A stretch of DNA of 64,000 bases, from the NCBI GenBank assembly GCA_949358305.1, contig OX442323.1, positions 6,200,001-6,264,000 of the forward strand, given 5' to 3'. The notes beneath the pieces were generated by a model that worked only from the letters and a program-made list of their open reading frames with translations, did not search any database and had not been told where the DNA came from. The DNA comes from Strigamia acuminata (taxonomy: Eukaryota > Arthropoda > Chilopoda > Geophilomorpha > Linotaeniidae). Below are positions 47,045-58,767 of the stretch, one piece after another. A program made the position numbers and the translations under genes. The number at the start of each line of letters is the position of its first letter. Within the stretch, counting starts at the first letter, position 1.

Positions 47045-49961
47045 ATGAAGGAGTATCATCACAGCCCGCATTTGTTTTTCGATGGAGAAAAGCCGATGCT
47101 CTTCTCGATGCGACCGTGCGCCGAAAGAGAAACACTAAAACCCGTTGTCGAAGTAATTAAAATAATGAATTTAATCGTATTTTGTCTAAATTGTTTGCCT
47201 TTTTAAATGAAACAAGCACGGCGGAGCAACGATCACGTCTAAATCGACTCCTGACACCATCAGGTAAAAGAATAAACCGAATTTATGCACAAAAATGACA
47301 ATTTGTTTCGTTTATTCCAGGCTTGTTCCACCCGGAATCCTCGTAAGAACCGACAACTGTATTTCTTCGAGGTGGATTTGGGATTGTGTGGAGCAGAATA
47401 GGAAAATTCCAATGACCGATTACGTGTAGGAGCCGAATTGCCATTTAATTTAATTTAATTTAATTTTTCTTTGAAAAATCAGAGTAAAAGAGGTGGTGGG
47501 ATCCGACATCAGTGACTTCGAGGATGTCGATATTTCGAGAAAATCACCAAAAGTAACTCGCCCATCGAAGAGAAAGTTGGCGAGAACACGAAGAGAATAC
47601 TTGCTTTGCAACGACTTAGCTATTTTAAATTATTTGTATGAAAACCGCAACTCTCGACTTGCGAAGGTGAAGGGGCGCTCCATGTGGCAGATCATGGCGA
47701 AAGAAGAAGTAAATATTTTTTTTTTTAGACACAAAACTGATTTTTTTTTTTTTAAATATTTTCTTTTTGATCAGATTTGCAAAGATCGGTCTTGGCAGTC
47801 GTTAAAAGAACGGTTCAACAAGCAGATTTTCGAAAACATCAACTCGTATAACTTACCGAAAGAAAAATCGGATTATTTCAAACGAATGTAAATGTTTTTT
47901 ACGATCTTTTTAAATTTATAAAAATTGGGAAAAAAAGTCGGCAAAAGAATTCAATATTTAAAAAAAATAAAATTTTTTTCCTCCTCAATTTCAGGAAGGA
48001 AAAAAAATCTGTCGGAGTCGGTGCGAGTCCAAGCGCTTCTGAAGTCAGTCTGAATAAAAAACAGACGCGATTGTATTCAACCGACGAAGACATCAAACTG
48101 ATTTATTCCGTTCTTGACGAAGACGAATTTAAATCCATTAGTGGGAATACATTTTGGAAAAAACTAGAAGCGAAAAAAGTATTTATTTAATCCAATTAAA
48201 TTAACCAGTGTTGTATCTAGTTCATCAAATCGCGAACTATAGTTCAAGTTCGCGTTCATCACCATGTGAACTAGTTCACATTCGCGTTCAGTTCTCTTTT
48301 TTTCAAAGTGAACTAAGTTCTAGTTCGCGAACTTGAACCAATAGTTCAGTTCACTTTTCAATTTTTTTTTAAAAAAATTGAAACGTTTTTTCTATGTTTT
48401 GTAATATGCAGATGAAAAAACACTTTTTTTTGTAAAGCAGTCGTTTTCATTGCTTTTAATGATGAATACGGCTGATTTTGCCGTTTTCGTTGTAAAAAGT
48501 GATCAAATTGAATGTTTTGATGATGAAAACGTCATCAATACGTTTAAAACCAATGCAAAAAATTACGTTTTTGCGACGTTTTCATCATCAAACATGGTGA
48601 ATGTGAACTTCGTTCTAAACTCTATTCCAAAAAGTAATTGAAATACTCCCATTGGTTGGGAGATTCATAACACCAGTATAAATGCATTGAAAATCTTCGC
48701 ACAAGTCTACCGGAATCTGAAAACAGCATCATATTCAATACACAACTGAACTAGGGCACCAACCAACCAATGGGAGTATTTCAATTACTTTTTGGAATAG
48801 AGTTTAGTTCATTGTTAAAAGTGAACTAAGTTCGTTTTTTCTGTTCACTTCTAAAAGTGAACTAGTTCCCGTTCTTAGTTCGCGTTCGATACAACACTGA
48901 AATTAACCAAATTAACCACAACGCTTCAAATTGCGGCCCCGGCGTTTATTTGAAGCTTTACGGTATATATTTTTCAAAAATCCAAATATAGATTATCAAC
49001 AGGACATGGCAGTCAATGAAAGAGCGGTTTTTAAAATATATTATACACGACATCAAGGAATACAAAATAGAAAAGGAATACAAGGAATGTTTAGGACGCT
49101 TATTACGTAGAAAAAATCAAATTATCTCAGTTATTTAACAATATTTACTTGGGTTTTTGATTAAACAGGTCACCGGAGCATCGATTACGAGTCGTCGACT
49201 GATGGTGACGAACAATCCACCGAAACCGAAGAGGAAAACGAATTATGGGCGGAAACTCCCGAAGAATGCGGCGTAGAAGCGGGAAGCGAATCGGAATCGT
49301 CGGATTTCGAACTGCGCATGGAGGGATCCGAGGAGTCCCGAGCAGAAGACGTCATCGAAAATGCGATTTTAGGAGATTCTCAATCGCTTGAAATAAAAAA
49401 CTCGCCCTACGCAGCGGAAATCAGTGCCGAAAATACGTTTAAAACGAACGGAAACGAGAATTTGGTCGTGTTGGATCTAGGTCCAGATGAATTCGGAATT
49501 GCGAAATTACAGATAGCGTTTTATGCGACCGAGGAACGTTCGCCGAGGCTGCAGATTAACCCGGATGTAGATCTCGAAGAGATGATTGCCAAGTGTGTTA
49601 AATCGATCGAAAAAGAAGAATCCGATCTGGACGAGGACGGAATGGAGGTCTGCGAAGAACAATTCGCCAATAATGTTCAAAATTTGATGCATCTTGCTTT
49701 GTTAGGTAGAAATGTCGACTATAAATGGCCGATGTATCGGTTTTAGTGCGCGGGAATTTGAAATTTTGATTTTTTTTCGTTTTTTTAGAAAAATTTGGGA
49801 ATGCGGCGATTCAGAATCAAAGTGATGATGAATTGATCGTTAAAAACGAGGATAGTTCGAAAAAACGCAAATGTTCGACGGAAACCGAAGCGGATTCGAA
49901 GCGTAAACGGTTTTCCGAGTCCCCGGCGAGCGAAAAAATTGATTCGTTCGATGTTGGATAG
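47045..49961 (+). CDS. RAP1/TERF2IP-like telomere protein with BRCT and two Myb domains
   Basis: Nine exons: 47045-47152, 47217-47263, 47321-47425, 47483-47708, 47775-47887, 47995-48178, 48992-49106, 49169-49705, 49789-49961; 535 aa. RAP1 joins telomeric complexes (through TRF2 in vertebrates, direct DNA binding in yeast). A BRCT domain covers residues 1 to about 86 (LFFDGEKPMLFSMRPCAERE, KHGGATITS, SSRWIWDCVEQNRKI). Myb repeat 1 is at about 124-195 (NDLAILNYLYENRNSR, GRSMWQIMAK, RSWQSLKERFNKQI). Myb repeat 2 is at about 215-295 (TDEDIKLIYSVLDEDEF, GNTFWKKLEAKK, RTWQSMKERFLKYI). A long acidic region and basic nuclear signals (KKRKC, KRKRF) follow. Human RAP1 has only one Myb repeat. A typical RCT domain is not obvious. 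ATG 47045 is used because the frame upstream opens only with GTG. Intron 6 contains a MITE. Confidence 0.87.
48206..48899. mobile_element. hAT-type MITE with perfect 8-bp target-site duplication
   Basis: A 694-bp element in intron 6 of the RAP1-like gene, between two exact copies of AAATTAAC (48198-48205 and 48900-48907). Termini are CAGTGTTGTATC and GATACAACACTG, perfect 12-bp inverted repeats. The interior is rich in alternating GTTCGCG/GAACTAG motifs. The inner 63-codon frame shows no transposase similarity. A partial copy lies at 10586-10650. Confidence 0.88.
48617..48805. mobile_element. Hairpin element with perfect 43-bp arms, nested in the hAT MITE
   Basis: Arms 48617-48659 and 48763-48805 are exact inverted copies, containing ACTCTATTCCAAAAAGTAAT and ACTCCCATTGGTTGG, around a 103-bp centre. 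It is either a second MITE inserted in the first or an internal foldback. Perfect arms imply recent origin or correction. Confidence 0.8.
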
Positions 49962-50029
49962 AAATTTCCATTGAAAAAAATGTATTTTCCTACTTTTTGT
50001 TACGAACAAATGAAAAAATAAATTATTTC

Positions 50030-50880
<851 letters not shown>

Positions 50881-51049
50881 TCACCGTTAGATGGCATGTG
50901 TGTGTTGGAAAATGGCGGGTTGGAATAGATGAAATATGAATAAAAATGATTTTCAAATTATTGTGTTGATCTGGGTTTGATGAAATAAAAACTACTATTT
51001 TTATACGTATTCAAATACGATAAATCACTTTTATTTATATTGTGTATTG

Positions 51050-54000
51050 TTAAAAGAATATGTTAAAATCAATTTTCGGATGCTGAGCACAAGAAACAAC
51101 ACGATTTCTACAAAATAAATAAACAGTTAACTAAATAAAATGAATGTAAACAAAAAATAAAAGAACCTACGTGCTATTCGGTGCCAAAAAAGCATTCAAC
51201 TGAATTGAATCTAAACTCATATTATCACACATAACACTAGCCAAAGTGCGCTTACTCAGCATAGCTCGCTCATCTATTACACAAAAAAATATAAATTAAA
51301 AAAACCAAACGAAACATCCCACATAATAAAAACCAAACAAATACCAGCAGTGAAGCTCCCAGGTTGATTTCCATGTGTGAAAAAATGCCTATCACCATAC
51401 AATAACCGATGAAACTGAATCCCAATGATGCAAGCAAACGTTGGCCCAACAACACCACCTCTAACCGCCTTCTCCGCAATACCACCGACAAATAAATCGA
51501 TATCATCGACATTCCTGCAAAACGAACAAAAAAAACAATGTCAAGAGCACTTCCGAGGACCCCTGAGTAATTTTTTCGAGCAATTGTAACTAGGAAACGA
51601 CAAACAGACGCGCCAAATGTGAATCCCTTACTCGTAGGCTTCTTGGAATGCATCGGCAGCTCTTCCGGAATCTTTGAAAACATTCGCTAATTCGCGAAAC
51701 GATTTTAACCGAGGAAGTTCGCAAAATTCCCTGAAATCGTTGTAACTCGGGATGCCATGTTCCCGTCCACGTTCGATGTTGAAGGCTCCCAAATCCAAAC
51801 CGACCGGATTGTTTCCTTGTTTGAATAGGAACTTCGTGACTCCTTCCACCATGAAGTTGTCCATGGCTTCCGCCTTTTGGGCGACGCTGCCCGTGAGGAC
51901 AGAGTCCGCGCCTGCTCGGTGCACCACTGTGGGATTGTTGTAATTGTCCTTGAGTGCAAATGCGCTTCGGGAATTACCCAGTTGACCGAAATTGTGAATC
52001 ATGCTGTGTGCAAATCGGAAAGCAGCGGTTGAGAAGCTGTTGATTATGCCCGGATCAACGTCGGATTTGTAGGTCGTCGCTTTGCCGTCAACTGGGAGTT
52101 TGAGCTTAAGTTTCGTCATCAAATCGGGCCCGAGTATAATAGGCAGATATTCATTATACGCGATGCTCTCCAATTCAGCAATAAGAACTCTCCTTTAAAA
52201 AATTAAAAATTAAAAAAAATCATTAGTTAAATAAAATAAAATACGTAAAACTATATAAAAATGCGTAAAAATGTATAAAAACGTGTAAAAAATGTATAAA
52301 GACGTGTAAAAATGTGCAAATACGAGTAATTCTGTGCAAAAACGTGTAAAAAAGTGTAAATATGTGTAAGAAATGTATAAAACTGAGTAAAAATGTATAA
52401 AAATGAGTAAAAATGTATAAAAATGAGTAAAAATGTATAAAACTGTATAAAAATGAGTAAAAATGTATAAAACTGAGTAAAAATGTATAAAAATGAGTAA
52501 AAATGTATAAAAATGAGTAAAAATGTATAAAAATGAGTAAAAATGTATAAAAATGAGTAAAAATGTATAAAAATGAGTAAAATGTATAAAAATGAGTAAA
52601 CAATGTATAAAAATACATAAAAAATGTATAAAAATGAGTAAAAATGTATAAAAATGAGTAAACAATGTATAAAAATGATTAAAAAATATATAAAAACGTG
52701 TAAGAATATGCCAATACGTGTAAATCTATGCAAAAACATGTAAAAAGATGTAAGTATGTGTAAAAAATGTTTAAAAATGAGTAAAATCGTGTGAAAATGA
52801 GTAAAATCGTGTGAAAATGAGTAAAACCGTGTAAAAATGAGTAAAACCGTGTAAAAATGAGTAAAATCGTGTAAATATGAGTAAAAATCTAAAAAACCTA
52901 TTTTTTTTTAAATTTTACAAACTTTGCTTCCTGAAAAAGTGTCTGGTCGTTAAATCGCGGGGCCATTTGGAGCAAAATCCGGGCAATTCGGTTGTGTTCA
53001 CGCATAAACAACGTGTGAACTGAACTCAATCCAGGTTGGATATTCAATCTTCCATCGCCAGCTCTGAAGCAAAAATTAGTGCCGGTTCCTTGAGTGGTAC
53101 AAGAAGCGTCGTTCGGATTAACCGGAAGATTTAGACCATTATTTGACGACTGCAGTAAACCTATTTTATTTTAAATTTAAAAAACATTACAAAATCTTAA
53201 ACAATTTAATATAATTTCACCTTGTCGAAACGTCCGGAGATTTGAACTCTCAGTATCGCTCGAACCATAAACCTGAGATCCATCGATGAAAGCGGTGTTT
53301 TGATTGATTTGTTGGCGGACCCCTGAAAATAATTAACAAAATCAGTCATTTAAATGGTCGGTTATTTTTATTTTTAACACGAACCATTTCCGCACGCCCG
53401 AATAGATCTTGCAAACTCCATGCAACCGATTTGTAGTTGGCTCAAATCCGGGTCGTCTCGCGGTATCATCAGCGGCAAACAGTCCACCGTGTTTCGGTTG
53501 TTGCAACAGTTGGACAAATCTGCACGAAAACGTGAATAAATTGAACGAATAAATTAAACAAATTCCTTTTTAATGGCGCACCGGTTCGGTCCGGTGTCGA
53601 AACCATGTCGTGATTCAAGAATTGTCCGTACTGGACAAACATGTGGGTGATTAATTCGTGTTCGGCGCTGATATCCGGTATTGTGGTTGTTCGGACGAAT
53701 CGGGAAAGTGGCAACGGTCGGCCATTTGCAGCCGCTCGCGGTGTGTTTAAACCTGTGGACGAAAATATTGAAAGCGAGGCCGAATTGGATGTTTAAATAT
53801 GATTTACCGTCGGCGTATTTTGGAGCCAGGAGTCGATTCTGTTTGTGTACAGCCATTCCCCAACCCGGATTGATTAGGTTGTTGCAGGAACCGTCCAAGA
53901 GTCGGAATTTCGCGTCCCGGTTGCATTGGAAGCGACGATTTGCGCATAAAACATTGAAATTTATTCCTGATCGTGGCGGCGCACGTTTTACTAAGCCATC

Positions 54001-54551
54001 GCTGGCTTCTCGTGTCAAATTTTGGCTAGTGAAAGACGAAAAGGAATAAAAATAAATAAATAAATAAAAAGAAAAATCGTTACGTTGATGAGAGAATATC
54101 AACCGCTCGTGCACCAATTGCAGCGTGTTTATGGATCGTCCAAACTTCATCCTTCACTTGTCTGTTACGTCGTGAATTGGATTGAGAATAATCTTTAAAA
54201 TTAGATAAATTAAAATTACATGATTTTTACAACAAATAATATATTCGAATTACGTATGCTATCGAACTTGGCCTCGTTTTCGAGTTCTCTTTTTGCAACG
54301 TCCACTGCACGGTCAATAATCGAATAGTGGATATCTGGAAGATGTTCAGCGGGAAAATTTTTTCTCTCAGCCGGACTATACATCAATTTAAATCGGCTTA
54401 ATCCATCGGTTAACACCGCTAAGTTGCAAATCAATGCAAAAAACGTCCAGAAATCTCTATAATAAATTTTAAAAAAATTAAAATTATATAATGGAAATGT
54501 TTAAATATAATAATTTTGTCTCGACTTTTTGAATTCCATTTTCAAGTGCAT
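51050..54551 (-). CDS. Secreted animal haem peroxidase, array copy A
   Basis: Twelve exons: 54551-54526, 54456-54254, 54192-54084, 54025-53808, 53752-53582, 53519-53385, 53322-53221, 53160-52923, 52192-51632, 51514-51345, 51273-51171, 51107-51050; 697 aa. Peroxidases of this superfamily (chorion peroxidase, peroxinectin, peroxidasin catalytic domain) oxidise substrates with H2O2 outside the cell. The signal peptide crosses intron 1 ([24 protein letters not shown]). Then come the family's [16 protein letters not shown] segment, distal His H233 with Ca-ligand D234 (GQFLNHDM), the Ca loop [13 protein letters not shown], catalytic Arg R359 ([11 protein letters not shown]), REHNRIAR, proximal His H463 (AAFRFAHSM) and [14 protein letters not shown]. 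The Asp before the distal His is Asn (N232), and the Glu three residues after the Arg is Ile (I362): both haem-ester acids of mammalian peroxidases are absent. No extra domains follow the peroxidase fold. Confidence 0.94.
52245..52890. repeat. 20-bp minisatellite in intron 8 of peroxidase A
   Basis: About thirty units of ATGTATAAAAATGAGTAAAA (20 bp) with degenerate edges (CGTGTAAAAATGAGTAAAAC). It fills the 730-bp intron between 52,193 and 52,922. The phenylalanine/histidine-rich - strand frames through it are artefacts. Confidence 0.93.
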
Positions 54552-54663
54552 AACAGTCCAATCCGTCTTTGAAAGGAATAAATTCGCATTACCTAACTTC
54601 TGTCAACTTGTGAGACACGAGGCTGACTATATGAAACACCTGGCTAATGTGAGCACACATTTT

Positions 54664-54670
54664 CTTTTAT
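54664..54670 (-). promoter_or_regulatory. TATA-like box of peroxidase A
   Basis: CATAAAAG on the - strand, about 115 bp upstream of the start codon, at the position of TATAAAAG in copies B and C. Flanking CTGGCTAA is shared with the paralogues. Confidence 0.4.
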
Positions 54671-55118
54671 GCATTTTTGACTATCAGCAATTATTCAAAT
54701 AAAATGTTTCAATGCTGTAATAATATCTTAAATAACTTATTTTATTTCATGTTTATTATATTTTTACAGCCGAGTCTTCAAAAAACACTCTAAATCATCG
54801 TTGGATCACAAAACAAACGTCACTGCAGAAAACAGGAAAATGAAAATGGATTTTAAAATATTTTTTTGTTGCTGATAGAATAATTGCAGAAAAAAAGTTA
54901 AATATCGAATCGATCAACTAATTTTCAACACGTTTAATATTGTATTCGGAGTAATCCGCGGTCAAAATTAACGAAAACGAGAGCGATTTAACTGCGAGAT
55001 AAAATGTTTCCAATCAATGCTCTGCAGGAAAGATGAATAAAATAAATAAATAAGAAACAACTATTATACAGGAATTCAACTACCATAAATCACTTTTATT
55101 TCTATTGCGTACTAGGTA

Positions 55119-58100
55119 TTAAAAGAATGTTTCAAAATCAATTTTCGGATGCTCGGCACAATCAACAACAGGATTTCTGTAAAACAAATAAATAAATTAC
55201 TCAAAATATACAAAATAAACGACTCACGTGCTATCATGTGCCAAAAAAGCATTCAACTGAACGGAATCCAAATCCATGTTATCGCACATAACACTAGCCA
55301 AAGTGCGCTTACTCAGCATAGCGCGCTCATCTATTACACAAAAAAATAAAAATAAAAAACCAAACGAACATCCAACACAATAAAAAACTAAACAAATACC
55401 AGCAGTGAAGCTCCCAGGTTGATTTCCATGTGTGAAAAAATGTCTATCGCCATACAACAACCGATGAAACTGAATCCCAATGATGCAAGCAAACGTTGGC
55501 CCAACAACACCGCCCGCAACCGGCTTCTCCGCAATACCACCGACAAATAAATCGATATCGTCGACATTCCTGCAAAACAAACAAAAAAAACCATGTCAAG
55601 AGCACTTCCGAGGGCCCCTGAGTAATTTTTTCAAGCAATTATGACTAGGAAACGACAAACAGACACGACATATGTAAATTCCTTACTCGTAGGCTTCTCG
55701 GAATGCATCGGCAGCTCTTTTAGAATATTTAAAAACATTTTTTAATTTCCGAAACGATTTTATCCGAGGAATTTCGCAAAATTCCCTGAAATTGTTGTAG
55801 CTCGGAAGGCCGTGATCGCGTCCCCGATTGATACTGATGGCTCCCAAATCAAAACCGAGCGTCATGTTTGGTTTTTTGAATAGGAATTTCGTGACTCCTT
55901 CCACCATGAAGTTGTCCATGGCTTCCGGTTTCCCGGCGACGCTACCCGCGAGGACAAGGTCCGCGCCTACTCGGTGCACCAGTGTGGGATTGATGTAATT
56001 GTCCTTGAGTGCAAATGCGCTTCTGTTATTGCCCAGTTGGTCGAAGTTGCTAACCATGCTGTGTCCAAACCGAAAAGCAGCGATCGAGAAGCTGTTGATT
56101 ATGCCCGGATCAACGTCGGATTTGTAGTTCGTCGGTTTGCCCTCAACAGGGAGTTTGAGCTCAAATGTCTTCATCAAATCGGGCCCGAGTACAATAGGCA
56201 GATATTCATTATATGCGATGCTCTGCAATTCAGCTATGACAACTCTCCTTCACCAAAAATAAAATTACAAAAAATTCAGTTTAAATTAAATTTAAATTAA
56301 ATGTATAAATTTATGTAAAACTTGGTATAACCACGTAAAACTGGGTAAATCTACGTAAAACTGTGTATAACTGTGTAAAACTTTGTAAAATTTAGTAAAA
56401 ATGTGTTAAGCTGTGTGCAAAATGGGTAAAAATGTGTTAAACTGTGTTCAAATTATATAAAAATCTGTTAAACTGTGTACAAGTTGTGTAAAAATGTGTT
56501 AAACTGTGTACAAATTGTGTAAAAATCTGTTAAACTGTGTTCAAATTATATAAAAATGTGTTAAACTGTGTGCAAATTGTGTAAAAATGTGTTAAACTGT
56601 GTTCAAATTATATAAAAATGTGTTAAACTGTTTACAGGTTGTGTAAAAATGTGTTAAACTGTGTACAGGTTGTGTAAAAATGTGTTAAACTGTGTACAAA
56701 TTATATAAAAATGTATTAAACTGTGTACAAGTTGTGTAAAAATGTGTTAAACTGTGTACAAATTTTAAAAACCTCGTTTCTTGAAAAAGTGTCTCGTCGT
56801 CAAAGTGCGGGGCTATTTTATGTAACCTCCGAGCAATTCGGTTGTGTTCACGCATAAACAACGTGTGAATTGAACTCAAACCAGGTTGTATATTCAATCT
56901 CCCATCGCCAGCTCTGAAGCAAAAATCAGTGCCGGTTCCCTGAGTGGCACAAGCGAGGTCGTTCGGATTAACCGGAAGATTTTGACCATTATTTGACGAC
57001 TGCAGTAAACCTATTTTATTTTAAATTAAAAAAAAAACATGACAAAATCTTAAACGATTTAATGTAATTTCACCTCGTCGAAACGTCCGGAGATCTGAAC
57101 TCTCAGTATCGCTCGAACCATAAACCTGAGATCCGTCGATGAAAGCGGTATTTTGATTGATTTGTTGGCGGACCCCTGAAAATAATTAACAAAATCAGTT
57201 ATTTAAATAGTCGATTATTTTTAACACGAACCGTTTCCGCACGCCCGAATAGATCTTGACAACTCCAGGCAACCGATTTGTCGTTGGCCCAAATCCGGGT
57301 CGTCTCGCGGTATAATCACCGGCAAGCAGTCCACAATCTTCCGCTTATTGCAACAGTTGGACAAATCTGCATTTTCATTGATAATTTGAACTTTAAACAA
57401 AACAAATTTGTTTTTAATGACGCACCGGTTCGGTCCGGTGTCGAAACTAAGTCGTGAGTCAAGAATTGTCCAAATTGTACGATCATATACGTGATTCTTT
57501 CGTCTGCTAACGTAATATCCGGTATTATGGTTGTTCTGACGAATCGGGGAAGTGGCAACGGTCGGCCATTTGCAGCCGCCCGCGGTGTGTCGAAACCTGC
57601 GGTTAAATTAAAAACGAAAATATTGAAAACGAGGCCGAATTGAAATGTGAAAATATGATTTACCGTCGGCGTATTTTGGAGCCAGGAGTCGGTTCTGTTT
57701 GTGTATAACCATTCCCCAACCCGGGTTGATTAGGTTGTTGCAGGAACCGTCTAAGAGTCGGAATTTCGCGTCCCGGTTGCATTGAAAGCGACGATTTTCG
57801 CATAAAACGTTGAAATTGACTCCGAGTCGTGGAGCCGAGCGTTTTACCAATTGATCGCTGACTTCCTGTGTCAAATTGTGGCTAGAAAAGAACGAAAATT
57901 AATAAAGAAAAATTAATTAATTAAAAAATGTTTACGTTGATGAAAGAATAGCAACTGCTCGTGTGCCGATTGCATTTTGTTTATGGATCGCCCAAACTTC
58001 ATCTTTTACTTTCCTGTTCTTTTTTGCATTGGCTTGGGGATCAGCTTTATAAATACAAAAAACAAATTGAACATAAAATTTATTTGTTTTTTTTTATTAT

Positions 58101-58399
58101 ATTCGTCTTACGTACAATCGTACTTGGCCTCGTTTTCGAGTTCTCTTTTTGCAGCGTCAACTGCGCGGTCAATAATCGAATATTTGATATCTGGAAGATA
58201 TTCAGCGGGGAATCCTTCGATCTCTGCCGAACTATACCTCAATTTAAATCGACTTAATCCATCGATTAACACCACTAAGTAGTAGATCAAAGCAAAAAAC
58301 GCCCAGAGATTTCTACAATAAATAAAAATAATAAAAATTAAATAATAAAAACATGTATTAAAGCTTTTTGGACTTTTTAGATTTCATTTTCAAGTGCAT
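55119..58399 (-). CDS. Secreted animal haem peroxidase, array copy B
   Basis: Twelve exons matching copy A in phase: 58399-58374, 58312-58116, 58044-57936, 57881-57664, 57596-57426, 57366-57232, 57175-57074, 57010-56773, 56247-55687, 55569-55400, 55330-55228, 55176-55119; 695 aa. The signal region is MHLKMKSKK followed by [15 protein letters not shown]. The distal site reads [14 protein letters not shown], so Thr replaces the haem-linking Asp. The Arg site is [13 protein letters not shown], again Ile in place of Glu. The Ca loop ([13 protein letters not shown]) and proximal His (AAFRFGHSM) are intact. Exon 10 ([20 protein letters not shown]) is almost identical to copies C and D. The last exon is one codon set different from A (ending [10 protein letters not shown]). 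It shares with C the exon 2 form [16 protein letters not shown], so B and C are closer to each other than to A. Confidence 0.94.
56310..56768. repeat. 31-bp minisatellite in intron 8 of peroxidase B
   Basis: About fourteen units of 31 bp (AACTGTGTAC at 56471 and 56502), built on TGTGTACAAATTGTGTAAAA plus ATGTGTTAAAC. Same intron as the 20-bp array of copy A but unrelated in unit length and sequence. Confidence 0.92.
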
Positions 58400-58510
58400 A
58401 ATAGTCCAATCTGTCGTTGAAAGGACTAAATTCGCGTTACACAAATTCCTGTCAACAGGTGACTTCAAACATCTGGCTAATTAATTAAAAACTGTGTACA
58501 CATTACCTGC

Positions 58511-58518
58511 CTTTTATA
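58511..58518 (-). promoter_or_regulatory. TATA box of peroxidase B
   Basis: TATAAAAG followed by GCAGGTAATGTGTACAC on the - strand, about 112 bp upstream of ATG 58399. The block is conserved almost base for base in copy C. Confidence 0.55.
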
Positions 58519-58767
58519 CATTTACGACAGAAAACGTTTCCAAACAAATACCAACTTAGATAATTCATTTTATTAAAAAAAAAACCTTCTAAATTAATTT
58601 TTTCAATCGTTTTACCACAAAACAAAACAAAAAATTCAAAATTATTTGAATCTAGCTTGATCTTGGCGAGAAATTGTGCTCTTTCATCAAATAAACTAAA
58701 AACGAACAACTATTTCACACATATTCAAACCCCATTGTGTATTTTTATTTCTATTGCATACAAGATT

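Noticed and set aside
52210-52739. Three overlapping Phe/His-rich frames up to 162 codons
   Set aside because: Translation of the intronic 20-bp array of peroxidase A.
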